Source: Azadirachta indica (taxonomy: Eukaryota; Streptophyta; Magnoliopsida; Sapindales; Meliaceae). From it: a stretch of DNA of 64,000 bases. Below are positions 12,300 to 25,653 of this stretch, in pieces. The position numbers were made by a program, and so were the translations under genes. The stretch lies in the NCBI GenBank assembly GCA_022749755.1, contig CM040448.1:8678481-8742480 (forward strand). Direction: 5' to 3'. Position 1 is the first letter of the stretch. The number at the start of each line of letters is the position of its first letter. The notes beneath the pieces were generated by a model. That model was not told the origin of the DNA, ran no database searches, and was given only the letters and a program-made list of their open reading frames with translations.

Positions 12300-15250
12300 A
12301 ATAGATCTTGGCTTACTTCCTGAGGCCCAAATTTACTTCAAATAAAAATATAAAATTTGTATACAAGCCAAAAAACCTAAGAAGATAGATATATTCAAGT
12401 TTTAAAACTTGTTCATAGTGATATTTGTGATTCTAATAGACCACTTATTAGAGGAGGAAATAAATATTTTTTGACTTTTATTGATAATTATTCTAAGTAT
12501 TATTATGTATTTTGTGTCAAGATTAAGGATATAGTTTTTGATAAGTTTAAAGTGCATAAAAAATCCAATAGAGGCGAAAAATATATTCTTAGTGATTAAC
12601 GACATTTTGTGAAGAAAATTGAATTATTCATGAGCTAACACCGTCATACTCACTACAATCTAATGGTGTTGTTGAGAAGAAGAATAGAACCTTGATGAAT
12701 ATAGTAAATTCAACGTTGCTAGGTTCTAGTTTACCCAATAACATGTGGCGGGAAACAATGTTATGCGCATGCTTTATATTGAATAAGATTTTTGGAGAAG
12801 ATCAAGTGAAAATGCCTTGTGGATTTGGAAATGTAGTACTCATAATCTTAATATTCTTAAAGAATGCAAATATGTAGCAAAAGTAGGTATACCATATCCT
12901 AAGAGAAAGAAAATAAGCTTTAAAACCATAGATATTGTATTTATAGGTTATGTTAAGAATAATAGTGCCAGTAAATTTTTAGTCATAAATTTTGAGGTTA
13001 GTGGAATATCCAATAATACAGTGATAAAATCTAGAGAAGTTACTTTAAAGATATCTCTTCTTTTAGAAACAAAATCAAAATACCAATAAGTTTTGAAAAG
13101 CTTTCTAATAATACTTATATTAATCCTTTAGAGGAATTGAGAAGAACTAAAAGATCTAGAAAGGTTAAGGATTTTAGAGAAGATCTTTATATTTTTCTAG
13201 TTGAAGGAGATCCTACAACTTATAAAGAACTTATAGTTTCTATCAATGCATTTTTTAGGAAAAAAAGCCATAAATATTGAATTTGAGTCTATTGTTTAAA
13301 ATAACACTTGGATGTTAATAGATTTTATCCTAGTAATAAGGCTATCGATTATAAATGGGTTTTCAAAAAAAAGTTAAAACCTGATAGTACTATAAATAAG
13401 TATAAAGCTACGCTAGTTGCTAAAGGGTTTACTCAAAAAAAAGGAATATATTACTTTGATAATTACTCACCTATTTCTAGCATTATGTCAATCAGAATAT
13501 TAATAGTCTTAGCATCAATTCATAACCTAGTTATTCATTAAATGGATATAAAGACTACTTTTCTAAATGGAGACTTATGTGAGGAGATTTATATAAGGCA
13601 ACCTAAAGGTTTTGTAGTGAAGGGACAAAGACATAAAGTTTACAAATTCAAATCTCTTTATATTCTTAAGTAAGCTTCAAAATAATGGCATGAGAAGTTT
13701 GATAGAGTAATTTTGGAATATATTGTTAGAGCTAATGAATTTGATAAATGTTTATATTACAAAGAGAGTAATAGAGCACATGTATTATTAAATTTATATG
13801 CTGATGATATCTTGATTTTAATTTGGGTCAAACTTAGAGATAATAAATGATGCTAGGTCATATTTATTGAGGAATTATGATATAAAGATTTAGGTGAAGC
13901 TCATATGACTCTAGGAATGAGAATTTGTAAGATCGCTAAAGGTATCACTTTGGATCAAAACAGTTCTATAAAGAAGATGTTAAAGAAATTTGGATACTTT
14001 GATTGTACTCTAGTTTCTATGCCTTATGATCTTAATATAAAATTGAAAAAAAATCAAGAGGAATCTGTCTCAATTAAGGTATTCTCAAATAATAGGATCT
14101 TTATTATACATAGAAGAGAAAACTAAGTTCAATATATCATATGCTATTGGAAGACTTAGTAGATATACTCATAATTTGAGTAATGAATATTGAAGTGCTT
14201 TAGAAAGGATATTTAAATATCTTAGAGGTTCAATTGATTATTCAATATCTTATCGAGGTTATCCTAATGTGATTGAAGGGTATAGTGATGTAAATTGGAT
14301 AATTAATACCATGGATGTAGAGTCTACTATTAGTTACATATTTCTCCTAGGAAGAGCTGTTGTTTTATAGGGATCTAAGAAAAAAACCATAATCTCGAAG
14401 AGCACTATAGAATATGAGCTTATAGCTTTATATATTACTTGTAAAGAAGTTGAATAGATTAAGAGCCTTTTGTTTGAAATGCTTATTGTAAATAAACGCT
14501 AGTCTTCTATTCCAATACATTGCAATTGTAATACTGTTATAGATTTCTTAAAGCAATCTAAAAAAAAATAAGAAGATGAAGAGATATATTAGAGTGAGAT
14601 ATAAATTAGTGAAAAACCTTACTGAAAATATTGTTATTATGTAGGATTTTGTAAAATTAGAGTTGAATATAGTTGATCATCAACAAAAGCTTTTAGAATT
14701 GTCGAGGAGGATGAGCCTAAGGTCACAAAGGAAGTCATCCAAGGAGTAATCTAACCTCTGTGATTGGAGACCCTATGAAAAAGGTTATAGTAGGTAGGAA
14801 CAATCTATATTACATAACTTTGAAGTATTAATATTACGAGCATATCCTCGAGGAAATATGCTTATACTTATTCCTATGGCAAAGTGCTAGTTTGTGATGT
14901 TAAAAAAGGATATTTATCCTGAATGAATCTAAGGTGAGCGTACTCTTGCAAGATGTGAATAGAGTTGTTCTTTATGACCGTGAGAATTGAGTTGTTCTTT
15001 AAAAGCTCTTATGAGAATCAAGATACGAGCACATGGCCATTAATAGTGACAATCCATTAAAACCATATCTTTCTCGTTATTGTGCCTGTGATAACTGAAG
15101 TTTGGTCAAAGAAACTGAGTTTCTAGTGCATAAATGAATATTATTAACACCAAAGTTCAAGCTCAAAAGGTACTTACACTGATTGCATAATAGAATATTG
15201 TAAATATATGTGTATATGTATTTTAAATTTTTTAAACCTTTGTGGGTGGA
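12300..15250 (+). mobile_element. Ty1/copia pol relic: integrase, reverse transcriptase, RNase H
   Basis: Domains occur in copia order, broken by stops and frameshifts. Integrase: CDSNRPLIRGGNKYF-like start at about 12420, then SLQSNGVVEKKNRTLMNIVNS...LPNNMWRETMLCACFILNK (12650-12795). Linker with IVFIGYVKNNSASKFLVINFEVSGISNNT (12930-13020). Reverse transcriptase: YKWVFKKKLKPDSTINKYKA, LVAKGFTQKKGIYYFDNYSPIS (13350-13480), MDIKTTFLNGDL (13540) and the YADD active-site motif (about 13800). RNase H remnants continue to about 14600. The 3' non-coding part to 15250 ends in a purine-rich GGGTGGA, a plausible polypurine tract, before the LTR. Confidence 0.9.
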
Positions 15251-15251
15251 T

Positions 15252-15815
15252 TGTTGGAGATAAAAGTATTAAAAATTTCATAATATTATTATTATGATTA
15301 AATTTAAATCTTTGTAACAATATTTGGAGTTATAAAACTTTAATTCTCCTAATAAACTCTTAGAGGTCATGATTTCTTATTTCAAATTTTAAAAACCAAT
15401 AATTATATAGATTAAAGCTGTTAGGAGTTACAAATTGTTCAAATTTCAAATGTGCTTTTAATTCTTATTTTAATGCTTATAACTAAACACTATATAAAGG
15501 ATGTTACCTCTTTGTGCAAAATACACTTGACTATCTATCTTGCTCTCTAAACTTGTATACACTATTTTCTTACAACTATGACTCTAAAAGACTTGGTATT
15601 TTTTCTTTTGATGATTGTGCTCATTCAAGAAAAGTGGTTGCAAGCTAAGTTTTTATCTTCAAGTTGAAGAGATTCGTTAATAACTGCATAAAAGAAGGAT
15701 TTTTTTACTTTAAAAAACAACACATGTGACTCCTTTTCAAAGCCCAGATTTTTGTAAATTACTTCGTTATCTTAAATTTAATTATAGTGTTATCTACTAG
15801 TACATAATATCATTC
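15252..15815 (+). repeat. Copia LTR (3' LTR of the element above), right end approximate
   Basis: It begins with TGTTGGAG immediately after a purine-rich tract. Part of it (15416 onward) is repeated at 178-560. The internal CACTATATAAAGGATG at about 15484-15500 looks like a promoter TATA region. The 3' end is not certain; a CTAGATCAGTGTAGAGC stretch at about 15814 faintly resembles an initiator-Met primer-binding site. No second complete LTR is visible upstream of the gag relic. Confidence 0.65.
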
Positions 15816-17211
15816 TAGATCAGTGTAGAGCAAATTATTAATTTCTTATCATATCTTTAACAATGTCAAATAAAGACAATTGAAAGGGTTGTACAAGCAT
15901 CAACAGGATGAACATAACCATGGAAGGACAATTTTAGTGGCCAATCTCAAGGCTAAATGTAATAGATGGTGGCTCAAAATCAGCAAATGGTGGTGGTGTT
16001 AGAGTGTAATTTAGACTAGACGTCTCATTTGGAAGAATTGGCATGGTAATTCATTGTTAAGAACCTCAACAACTTGTCTTCCTAAATGCTCGACTCTTTA
16101 CTTTCTCGATCTTCACAGTAACATTAAGGGGCTATATATTCTATAGTCACCACTATCTGTGTAGTTGAAAAATGATAATAATAAGTCAAACAAGAAAAAT
16201 AAGAGTTAAGAAATGTCTATCATCATACCCCAAAATTTTAAAGACTATCATTTTTCTATACTTTTAAAAGTTATATATGAATTTTTCATTTAATTATTTA
16301 AAGAAACAATACTTTGTGGGTTTTTTTTTTAAACAAGCAAAACAATTACATGATTTAACTCTAAAAAATAAAACATATTTATTTTATCGATTGTATTTCG
16401 TAAAAAGATTAACTAAACAAGGTTTGCATTCATTTTTAAAAAATGAAAATGAAAAGTATTCATAAAATAATAATTAAAAATTTTTAACGGAATAATAAAA
16501 ATACATAACATTCAAATTCAAACATTCGTTCTATTCACAATTTAGATTAATTCATAATTCAATAAAAGAAAACAAGCAGTACCTTAAAATGAAAAAGGAG
16601 AACATTCAAATTTTTAACGGAATAATAAAAAAAGATAACATTCAAATTCAAAGATTCGTTCTATTCATAATTTAGATTAATTCATAATTCAATAAAAGAA
16701 AACAAACACTACTTTAAAATGATAACCAAACACTTTTCTCAGGTTTAAAACAATACTAACATATCCCAAGCATACGACACAGGCAATCAAGAAGGGTTTG
16801 TATAATTTCTTAAATATAATCATCTAAATCCACACATCACTAATAGTTGAAGCATCTTCAACAAGGCCAAACCAACGGTGCAATGTTTCTTAATTGCAAA
16901 CAGAGTGAATATTACATAATACTTGTTGCATCTAGCAAGAACTTTTGTTCGAAAACCAATAAATATTGACAAGAAGGGAAAAAAGAAAAGGTTTACACAA
17001 ATAATTTTGAATATGATAGGACTCTAATCACTAAAATTTATACACCACACTGACAAAATTCTCCCAAGTTTTTAAAGAAAACAATATCTGTTACCGCATA
17101 GTGGGCATCTGTAGTAAATTTAGAAGCCGATCTTGAGATATTCGTTACATTGTCAAACTTGATGAATTCATTCATTGTGTCATAAGAATAAAAATCAAGG
17201 CTGAATCTGAG
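15816..17211. other. Downstream flank and 3' UTR of the RhoGAP gene, shared with the left copy
   Basis: No independent gene is seen. The stretch matches 600-1300 and 2070-2818 of the left copy. A local direct repeat is present: a ~110-base unit with CATTCAAATTCAAA.ATTCGTTCTATTCA...TTTAGATTAATTCATAATTCAATAAAAGAAAACAA occurs at about 16480-16580 and again at 16600-16710. The part nearest 17211 is the probable 3' UTR of the minus-strand gene. Confidence 0.55.
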
Positions 17212-20200
17212 TCACCTCCAAACTGTCTCATTTGCATCTGTGAAAATCGCATTGTGCTGTTCTATTAGGCACTGAACAACCTCGATGGCACCAAAGTCCA
17301 TCGGCATGCCATCATCCAAAGGAATGGCGGAGGAGGCATCCAAATCTTCACTCTCTTCTGCACAAACAGAAAAAACAGAATTTGAGGGTTTTTTTAATTT
17401 CATATAACAAGTGTTTTTAGCTACCACTGCATATCTTATAAGAGCATCACAAGAAGAGCCATTATTAGTATGAAATTGAATTGTCAAAAGAGGAAAAAGG
17501 AAAAAAAGAAAAACCAGTGAAATCACCAATTGAAGATCACATTTGCGCTGCAGATGAGAACCTAGTTCGTGAAATTTTAAATCATGTAGTTCTAATGCAT
17601 TTTCCAGCTTTTCCATTTCTGATTCATAAGTACCAACAATGAGTTGCCAGATTTCCATCTGGCATAATTCCCCCTTCTTTTTCTTTTTTCAGTAAAGTTA
17701 AACTCATCCGAAAGATCTATCTACTCACTATCTTGGGGCATAACAATTTTTATCATGGATAATGAACGTTCCACTAATCATAGTCCTCAAGCAATTGTAG
17801 GCTGTCTGTCTCTTTCTTGGATCCCATTAACACTTCATTACATACAGCATTTTCCTTTCCAGCCAGAATGTTTGGTTTGATATTATGTACAGAAAACTAG
17901 GAACTTATTCTCTATGCCAAAAGATGGTTAACAGTTTAAGACAACTTTTTGGAGTGCAAGAACCTAATTCTTCTATATTTCTCAAGGCATAAAAAGGTGT
18001 GAGATAAGAAATGTCCTACAAAAAGAAAGGTATAGCAACTAAGAAATCAAGTCAGAAGCCTACACGCAAACCAATATTGTATTATGCATATAACAATATA
18101 ACCCAGGTTCCCAGCTTGCGTGAGCCTCAGGCCAACTTGAAGTTCCCTTGACTAAGACAAACATTCTTAAACTACAACAGAGCTTGTCACATATATAGAG
18201 GAACAAACCTCCCTAATCCAATAATCAAATATTCAAACCAGTCCAGAAAAGCTTTTCAAAACCAGTAAAATCTTTCAAAAGCAAAAGTCACACCAGTTGC
18301 AACTGATCATGTCAAGCATAGCTATTTACTAATACAATGGAGAATTATTCAGGTGTTAGCAGTTTATAATTTTGGGATAAAGTTTCCATTTTCTGAAAAA
18401 ATGAAGTTATTAATGGCATGGTTTCACGGTTTGTTGCACACAGGATGACTGCTGTAGAGGACAGTAGTCATGACAGAATATGTAATAATTTATCAATTTG
18501 CCTTATTTGATAACATGTCTTAAGCCATATTCATGCACCGGTCTCAGTTAAATAATTTGCAAAAGCTTTAATGTTTATGGGACAACAGTACTCACCAGCA
18601 AGCATGTCCCATGAACTATAAGCACGTGCTGGTTCCATGTTCTTCTTCGAAGGGCTTCTGGATGCATAACTCCAATATTTTCTATAAACCTCTGGTTTCC
18701 GCCCGTTCTGCCACATAATAACAGGGGCCATTTCCATGGCAAGGCTTCGAGCATCCATCTTCAGAAAATTAAACAAGCACTTTGCATTAATTGTCAGGCA
18801 ATTATCTACATGCCAACGACTTTTTGTAGATGGTTAAAGCAATGCAATCAACTGAAAGGAAAGTTAGCAGGCAATAATAAATGAAGCTGACCAACTTAAA
18901 TAGTAATATTCTAATTCAAGTAACACGCAGAACTTGTATTTGGTTATGACAGGTACTACCCGGAGCAGAATTAATAAGCAAACGCATGAGCCAACACAAA
19001 ATTCAAAAAGAAAGAGAGAGATGCTTCCTACCTTGTTCAGAAGTGACTTCTGACTAACACGGAACAAAAGTGCCGTAATATATTCCAGTGTCATGTAGTT
19101 TACATTGGATAGCTTCTTCAGTACATTTCTCATTGCATGTATGCTAGAACGGGCACCTTTTATCTCGTTATAGAGCTCAAATGTTGTCAGTGGCTCAGGA
19201 AGGCTTGCAAGGTAGTACTTGGCTAAAGCTGCGACATCAATTGGATTTACACCCTCCGGCAGCGATGCATTTGGATCTGTAATATAAAAGAGATAGGTAT
19301 CAAGCTATAATGTGAATCAAATATAGGTAACAGCTATCAACTCCAAGAAAACAAGTGCACCAGATACCTTGATTGTATGTAGAAACCAACAGCTGAATGA
19401 CCTTCTTATCTCCCTCAGCTTTAAACAAGTACTGTGAGTTTAATCCTAAAAGTCAAAGTGAAAATAGTTACTCTCCAAAATGTAATTTATAGTAACTTTC
19501 ATATGTTTAGGACAGACCAATTTGCTCCATTTAATTCTCATAGCAATCACCTGTTAATATGAGGTAATCTGCACATTTTACCAAAATATGTGGAACAGGT
19601 TTGCTATGCTGTTGTCGTTGTACAGTAACCTCAATTGGAACTCCAAATACTGGGCATAAAAGTGAATATACAAAATTATGGCAACAAAGATGAACCAATG
19701 CAAAAGCATATTAGAGGTACAAATTTCTTACAGAGTGCATGTGTAATGAGGAAGAAAACAAGTGAAAATTGAACAGTAAAGAAATAATTATGAAAAGACA
19801 AGGCACTAAATATTGCACGAAAATTAAGAGATGTAAATGCAATGCGGAACTGTAGGAGCCATATGTCCTGAACAACGGAGCTAATTTTGATAAAATCAAG
19901 AGAACTAACACCAACTCGCAGATCAAACTACACAGTTCATTATTGCTTAGCCACTAGCCTCTTTCTCAGACCCGCAGAAACTACTGTCAGATCGAGTGAT
20001 GGATGGTTTGCCCAAGACGGTAAAGTTCATTTTGCAGAACTCCATGCATTTATCCATCAACCAAAAAATTTGGAAAATGATTAAAAATGCACCTAAACTA
20101 CACATTTCTGATGGGTACATCCCTTTCCAAAAGATAAATACAGAAAAACATTAATTTGTGTAAAATTTTTGGTCTGTGCATAAACATTAGTTCTCAATAA

Positions 20201-21300
20201 TAGTATCCTATCTGCAGCAACACAAATGAAATTCACCTAATCATCCTCCAAACACAAAGGTACAATAGGAAAATCTAGAACTAATGAGTAGGTAGAGTGA
20301 AACATGACAAAAACCCCAAAACCAAATTTCAATTCACCGAGCAAGAGAAGTTTTCAAAACTTACCATCACTGCTTGCAACGCCCTGCAAATGGAAGACAA
20401 AGTGAGAATGTAGAATCCTGGTTTTTCATGAAAGTTGATACAAAAATAAAATTATAACAATAATAATAGTGCCTCAGAGTCCTATACCTTCTGCCAACGT
20501 TCAATATCGGTCAAAATAGTCTTACTCTTTTGTGCAGTCTTTTTTGCTGCCTGAAACAAATTCAGCACCTAAAATGTGTCATCATGATCTTAAGTTTAGG
20601 GGGGGAAAAGCCATAGCTACAGTGTGTTATCAAACATTAGTTTCAGAACTTATAGAAATTGTTAATCATATCATATCATAAATCACTAATGAAACCTTCA
20701 ATATAATAATTTAAAGACAAAAAATTGAAATATGTCAGATAGTTGAAAAAATAAAACAAAGTAGATGCATTAGATGAGAGAGTAATTGTCAAGCACTCAT
20801 CCAGTACCTAAAAGAGTACACTACAGCTATGATGTGACCAGCTATTTCCAGAATACCTAATAAAAATCTATAAACTAACTTTCTAGCATTATCACCTCTT
20901 CAACTTTTATCTTCCCAACAGCAACTTTGTCCTTTGTTTCTGAAAATCCTCTTCTAAGAAATGTTCCAGTTATAGCAGCAGCAGATATCAGACGCTCCTG
21001 CATAGCATGTCTGGTGGATGGCTGCTGAAGAAGAGCCCATCGACTTTTGACTGCTGAACCAACTCGTTCTGCTACATCAGTGACATTACCTTTTGCATCC
21101 TTTGCAACTTCCCCCACTATTGTTCCAGCTGATTGTCCAGCTTGCTTAAGCTTCACCCCTGCATTAAAAGGTTAATCAAATATGGGGAAAAAAAATGCAA
21201 CCAAGTAAACCATAAATTTTAATGACCTAATCAAGATACCTGAGGAAGAAAAGAAATCACTAGCCTTCTCTTGCCACTGTGGAGAGGTGGCGGAAGGCAT
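17212..21300 (-). CDS. RhoGAP-domain protein, At5g61530-like (9 coding exons, 378 aa)
   Basis: Likely regulator of small Rho/ROP-type GTPases. Exons on the minus strand: 21300-21240, 21158-20896, 20550-20488, 20383-20365, 19649-19551, 19445-19368, 19276-19032, 18758-18596, 17357-17212. All junctions are GT-AG, phases agree and the sum is 379 codons with stop. The start MPSATSPQWQEKASDFFSS opens an N-terminal segment (1-129) rich in K, A and G that is typical of this plant protein. The RhoGAP fold follows (about 139-310) with PHILVKCADYL, LAKYYLASLPEPL (212-224) and LAMEMAPVIMW; the acidic tail ends EQHNAIFTDANETVWR. The canonical arginine finger (FRxSG) reads FKAEG at 176-180, and the arginine of the K...R pair before LPEPL is alanine. 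Length and architecture match what I recall of the Arabidopsis protein. Catalysis is therefore doubtful; a binding role is possible (inference). Confidence 0.93.
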
Positions 21301-22000
21301 TGATCCAACAACAAAGACCCAAACCAAGCTTCTAATATGGTATCAAGACAACCTGTTTCAAGATAGAGATACAAGAAACATGACACGTCAAGAAAGATAC
21401 ATGAATAACAATCTGCTAAGCCTCCAAAGCCAAAACTTAAAAATCTTAAAACCTTGTGCTATTTTTGATAGAGCATAGAACCAGAGTTTTGAAATTGATA
21501 ATTCTTGTATCTAGTTTTCCAATAAACACACCATCTCCAATTCTATGGCATCACAAACATACCCTTAGTAGACTTATTTTTTTCATCTTCTTAATTCTTG
21601 CTTGTCATTTTGATATTTACAAAAGCAATTCAGAATATTACAATTTAGCAAAAATTTTTCCCTAAAATTACTCCATTTTCTTGAATTGAATTACTTATAA
21701 GCAATTTAAAAAAAAAAAGCAAAAATTGATCAACCTAATTGATGACCATTTTCATTTCACATATAAACATAATCAGATATAAAACACTAGAAACATGGAA
21801 CAATTTGAAAAAAAAATATCAATCAAAAACCTGTAATCTCAAATATCCAATAAATTAAATATCAACGCAAATTAACACATAAAGAAAACAAATTTATTGA
21901 AATAAAAATCAAATACTCGCTGTTGGAGCATCATCGAAATCAATCATTACCAGAATCAATAATTGAAAAATAAAATTATAACGACAGATGATTACAAAAC

Positions 22001-22140
22001 CTTGTTCCTTTTTTATCTTCTTTATATCCCGCAGACTATTGTGGAGAAGCTGAAAGGCAATCGATTAAAGCAGAGTCAAGACTCAAGGCCTTTCTTTTTC
22101 AGAGTGAGAAAGATGGAAAGTCGGTTTCATTTTGAGTAGA
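22001..22140 (-). promoter_or_regulatory. Probable 5' UTR exon and proximal promoter of the RhoGAP gene
   Basis: On the minus strand a CT/GA-rich leader precedes a good donor (GAACAAG|GTTTTG at 22001/22000). This suggests an untranslated first exon spliced to the ATG exon, across an intron of about 0.7 kb. Sequence to about 22370 is GC-richer than its surroundings (CGCCACG, GCGCGTTCAGCGCG) and is the likely promoter. The transcription start is not identified. Confidence 0.45.
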
Positions 22141-22399
22141 GAGAGAGAATGACAAAGTCGCTTTGTGGAATTCAAAAATTGCAAGAGGGTTCTGCTGCAT
22201 TAACTAGCCTGTCACATAGTTACTCTGACGTCCAATTACTTATCGCCACGTTGGTGGTTTTCTGCGGACAAGGGTTGAGGATTGTTCCTTGATTTAGTTC
22301 TGGAGCATTCTAACGGATATAACGAACCTGCATTTGGAAGTGCCCTGCGCGTTCAGCGCGTGAAGATCTTTTCTTTAATCATTAAAAAAATTATAATGT

Positions 22400-25200
22400 A
22401 AATGGATTATTTTCAGTTTTACCCCTCTTTTATTATTAATTTTAGATATAACTTTAATCTTGTACAAATTATCAGAAAGCCCCCATTTTGCAGAAATTTA
22501 TCGTTAAAGTTAACAGAGTTAGAGGCGAAATAAGAGTTGAATAAGTATAAATAATTTTGTATTTTGTTGCTGGGTTTATACTTGTTGTTTAGAGTTGATT
22601 TTTTTTTTTAACAGGATTTTGTTTTTTTTTTGTCTAGGTTTGATAATTGTTGTTTGGATTTGATTTTTTTTATCCAAATTTTTGTATTTTATTGTCTGAA
22701 TTTGTTTCTTTCAACCCAGATTTGATGGTTTTGTTTGCTTGTTTTTTTATTTGCATATTGTCATGGCTTTGATTTATGTGACTTTTGTTTGTACAGACTA
22801 ATATATATAAATGGTATGTTTGAAGATTATCTATAAATAAATTAACAAAGTTAAGAATAAATTAAGATAAATTTAAGGATTCCTAATTTTATTCGGGTAA
22901 AAAATAATTGCACTCAAAAATTGAAAATACAGTAGAATTCAAATAGAAAACATTTATTGGTGAAATTACTCTCATTAGAATTTTTTTATTAATATTATTC
23001 TTCTAAGACATGTTAACAGATAAAATAATATAATTACTCTTTGAGTTCAAGAACCCTTTTGTCACATAATTTTTTACATTATTTTTAAGTTGTTAAATTC
23101 AAACACATCTAATTATTGATATTAAATCTGAGCTATACATTAATTATCCATTAATTATATAGTTAAATTTAATATTAACTATTGAATATTCTTATATTTA
23201 ACGGCTTATAAATAATGTAAAAAAAGTTATGTAAAATAAATAGATAAATGATCATTCCTCATTGATTCTTCCCCACATATATAAGAAAAATCGACAATCC
23301 CATATTTTTATAAATATGTTTACACTTATTTGTGTATTATTAGATGTATGCATTTTTTTAGATTAAATCCGATATGTACATTAAATATAGTTATTAATCA
23401 TGCATTAATTATACATATTAAATTTAATTTTAACCATTAAAAGTGTATAAATTTAATGATTTACAAATAGTGTAAAAATAAGTGTAAAAATATGGAGCTA
23501 CTGATCAATCCCCTATATATAAATATAAAAATAATAATAATAATAAGAAGAAAAATTGACAGATACCCTCTGAAATATGAGAAACTAGACAGATACTCTT
23601 TAATATTTAGAAAAAAAATAAATGTCCTTCAAATTTGGATAAATACACAAATATCTATTAATTTTTATCAATTGACCGTTACATTATTATTATTGGTATT
23701 TTTAAATTTTTATAAAACGATTAACACATACCTCTCTTGAGATTTGAAAAATCCACACATAAATGGGAGCAGAAAGCCCACATATACCTCGCCTGAGACT
23801 GTTGACTATGATTGACTATTGGTTGACTATTACTTAATCGTTAAACTTATGGGCATTTTGGTAAAATAATGATTTTCTTCGTACACATGATAATTATTAC
23901 ATTTTTTTTATAAAGTCTCTTCTAATATCAAAAATTTAGTCTAATACCCTTATTAGTTGTAATAATTTCAAAAATATCTCTAAAGTAATAATTATATCTT
24001 TTTACAATAATAGCTATTTAAGAATAATAAATAATAAATTTTAAAATTTGATAAAATATAATATATTTATATAAAATAAATTAATTAAATAAATAATAGC
24101 ATTATTTATAGCACATTAATAGCATGAATATTATTATAAATTCATTTATTTTTCATTTTCATTTTCATTGTTATTTTATTTTTATTATTTAATTTATATT
24201 TTAAATTTATATACATAATTGAAAATAACTCAAATATTATAAAAGATTTTGACAAATAATTCAAAATATTATAAAAGATTTAGATAAATAATTTAAAATC
24301 TTGCAAAGATTTTGATAAATAATTGAAGATTTAATATTCTAACCTTTTTAATTATTTAATTTCTTATTTTATTTTTTTATGTAAAGTTAAAATTTGAGAG
24401 TATTTTAGTTTTCTTAATAAAATAAATGGCCAATTAATGGTTTAAGAAACGTCCGTGTAAGTTTTCACAAACTTTTATGTACGAGTGAATTCTCTAAATA
24501 TCAAAGAAGATATATGATAATTTCCCAATAAAAATAATGTTAACAGGGGAAACATTACTGTACATGTAAAAATGAAACTGATGAGTCTACGGTTTTAGAA
24601 GGCAGAGCCGACTTTGTGCGGTGCCATAAAAGCAGAGCAGAGGAGCTCTCCTGCAACTAAAGCTTGGCTAATAAAAGACCTAGCTACTTTTAAGCTTTGG
24701 GAGCCTGTAAATTACGTAAGCTAAATGCTGGCCAAGGTATCTCTATCCTAATACATTGAATGAGCCTGTCCTGGAATCCTTGTTGGTTCTATTGATTTGT
24801 TTATGGTGTTGAAGTAAATAAATGAAGTTAGATTAATGTGATGCACTTGGTCAAACATGATAAAAGTTCTTGTTTTGTTTAGGAATCTTGTAGATTGGGT
24901 CAGATATTGGTGTTTGAAGCAATATTGAATTGCAAACTTTGCTAGGAAGTATAATATGTTCATTTTGAAAAATGGAATAAGTGTTTTTTATTCATCTCTT
25001 TTACAGTTTTCAGTTTTCACAAGGTTTGCTTGATGTTGTGGGGGGTTTCAAAAGATTCTCCTGGATTTCAAGGGCAAACTTAAGGAAAAGGCCCTCTATA
25101 TTTTTAATTTGTGGAGACTCGAGGAAATATAACTGCAAGGCTAGCATGTTTTCTAATTCAAGAGTTTTAGATTATACACTGATGCTGCTGCCCCTTTACA
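22400..25200. other. Long AT-rich intergenic region, no gene recognised
   Basis: About 2.8 kb with strong AT bias. A T-rich part (22560-22760), poly-purine runs with (AAT)n at about 23530, and short similar phrases (CAGATACCCTCTGAAATATG at 23560, CAGATACTCT at 23593) suggest old transposon debris. At 24595-24760 a GC-richer patch has repeated GCAGAG motifs. The 71-codon minus-strand frame at 24748-24963 has no motif I recognise. Confidence 0.45.
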
Positions 25201-25214
25201 TAATAAGGAATCTT

Positions 25215-25385
25215 GGAGCCACCCGGGTTATAGCCTGAGTGGTATGAGCCCAAGGTTGAAGTCCATACTCTTGGAATTCCATCCCTCGTGTCGGGATAGA
25301 AATTTCACTTATTGTATGAGCAAAATTTTAGAGTGCTTATCTAAACTCCTATTCTCAATAAAGATCTTATGTATATAATACTATG
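25215..25385 (+). mobile_element. tRNA-derived SINE-like element
   Basis: An RNA polymerase III internal promoter is visible: an A-box-like TAGCCTGAGTGG at 25229-25240 and a B-box-like GGTTGAAGTCC at 25252-25262 (consensus GGTTCGANTCC), about 12 bases apart edge to edge. Downstream sequence (CATCCCTCGTGTCGGGATAG and an AT-rich tail) fits a SINE body. No target duplication was established. It is not a tRNA gene because it cannot fold as a cloverleaf by eye. Confidence 0.5.
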
Positions 25386-25653
25386 TTGTACATGTGATGT
25401 ATAATATTAGAAAAAACACAAAAGAAACCTTGGAAGAAACCTGCTGGATCAACTTCAGATGTATACATAAACTCAAGGATTTAAACAATTTAATTATGAT
25501 TTACATTGGTTTACAACATTTCTTATTGTTCATCATGAGGAATGTGTATTTCGAAGTTCAAGACCTGAAACCACAACGGGAAGAACAGCAAAACCAACAA
25601 TGACATGAACTTGTCCTTTTGAACAGGAACATCAAACAAAAGAGACTCTCCGT

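Noticed and set aside
15863..15990. Copia gag start (MSNKDN...) after the LTR
   Set aside because: The ATG frame is short, is GTG in the left copy and shows no gag motif. Possible but not supportable.
17212..17658. Single-exon 148-codon gene
   Set aside because: Only the last 49 codons are coding. They join to the RhoGAP exon ending at 18596 through an acceptor at 17358; the upstream part is intron that happens to be open.
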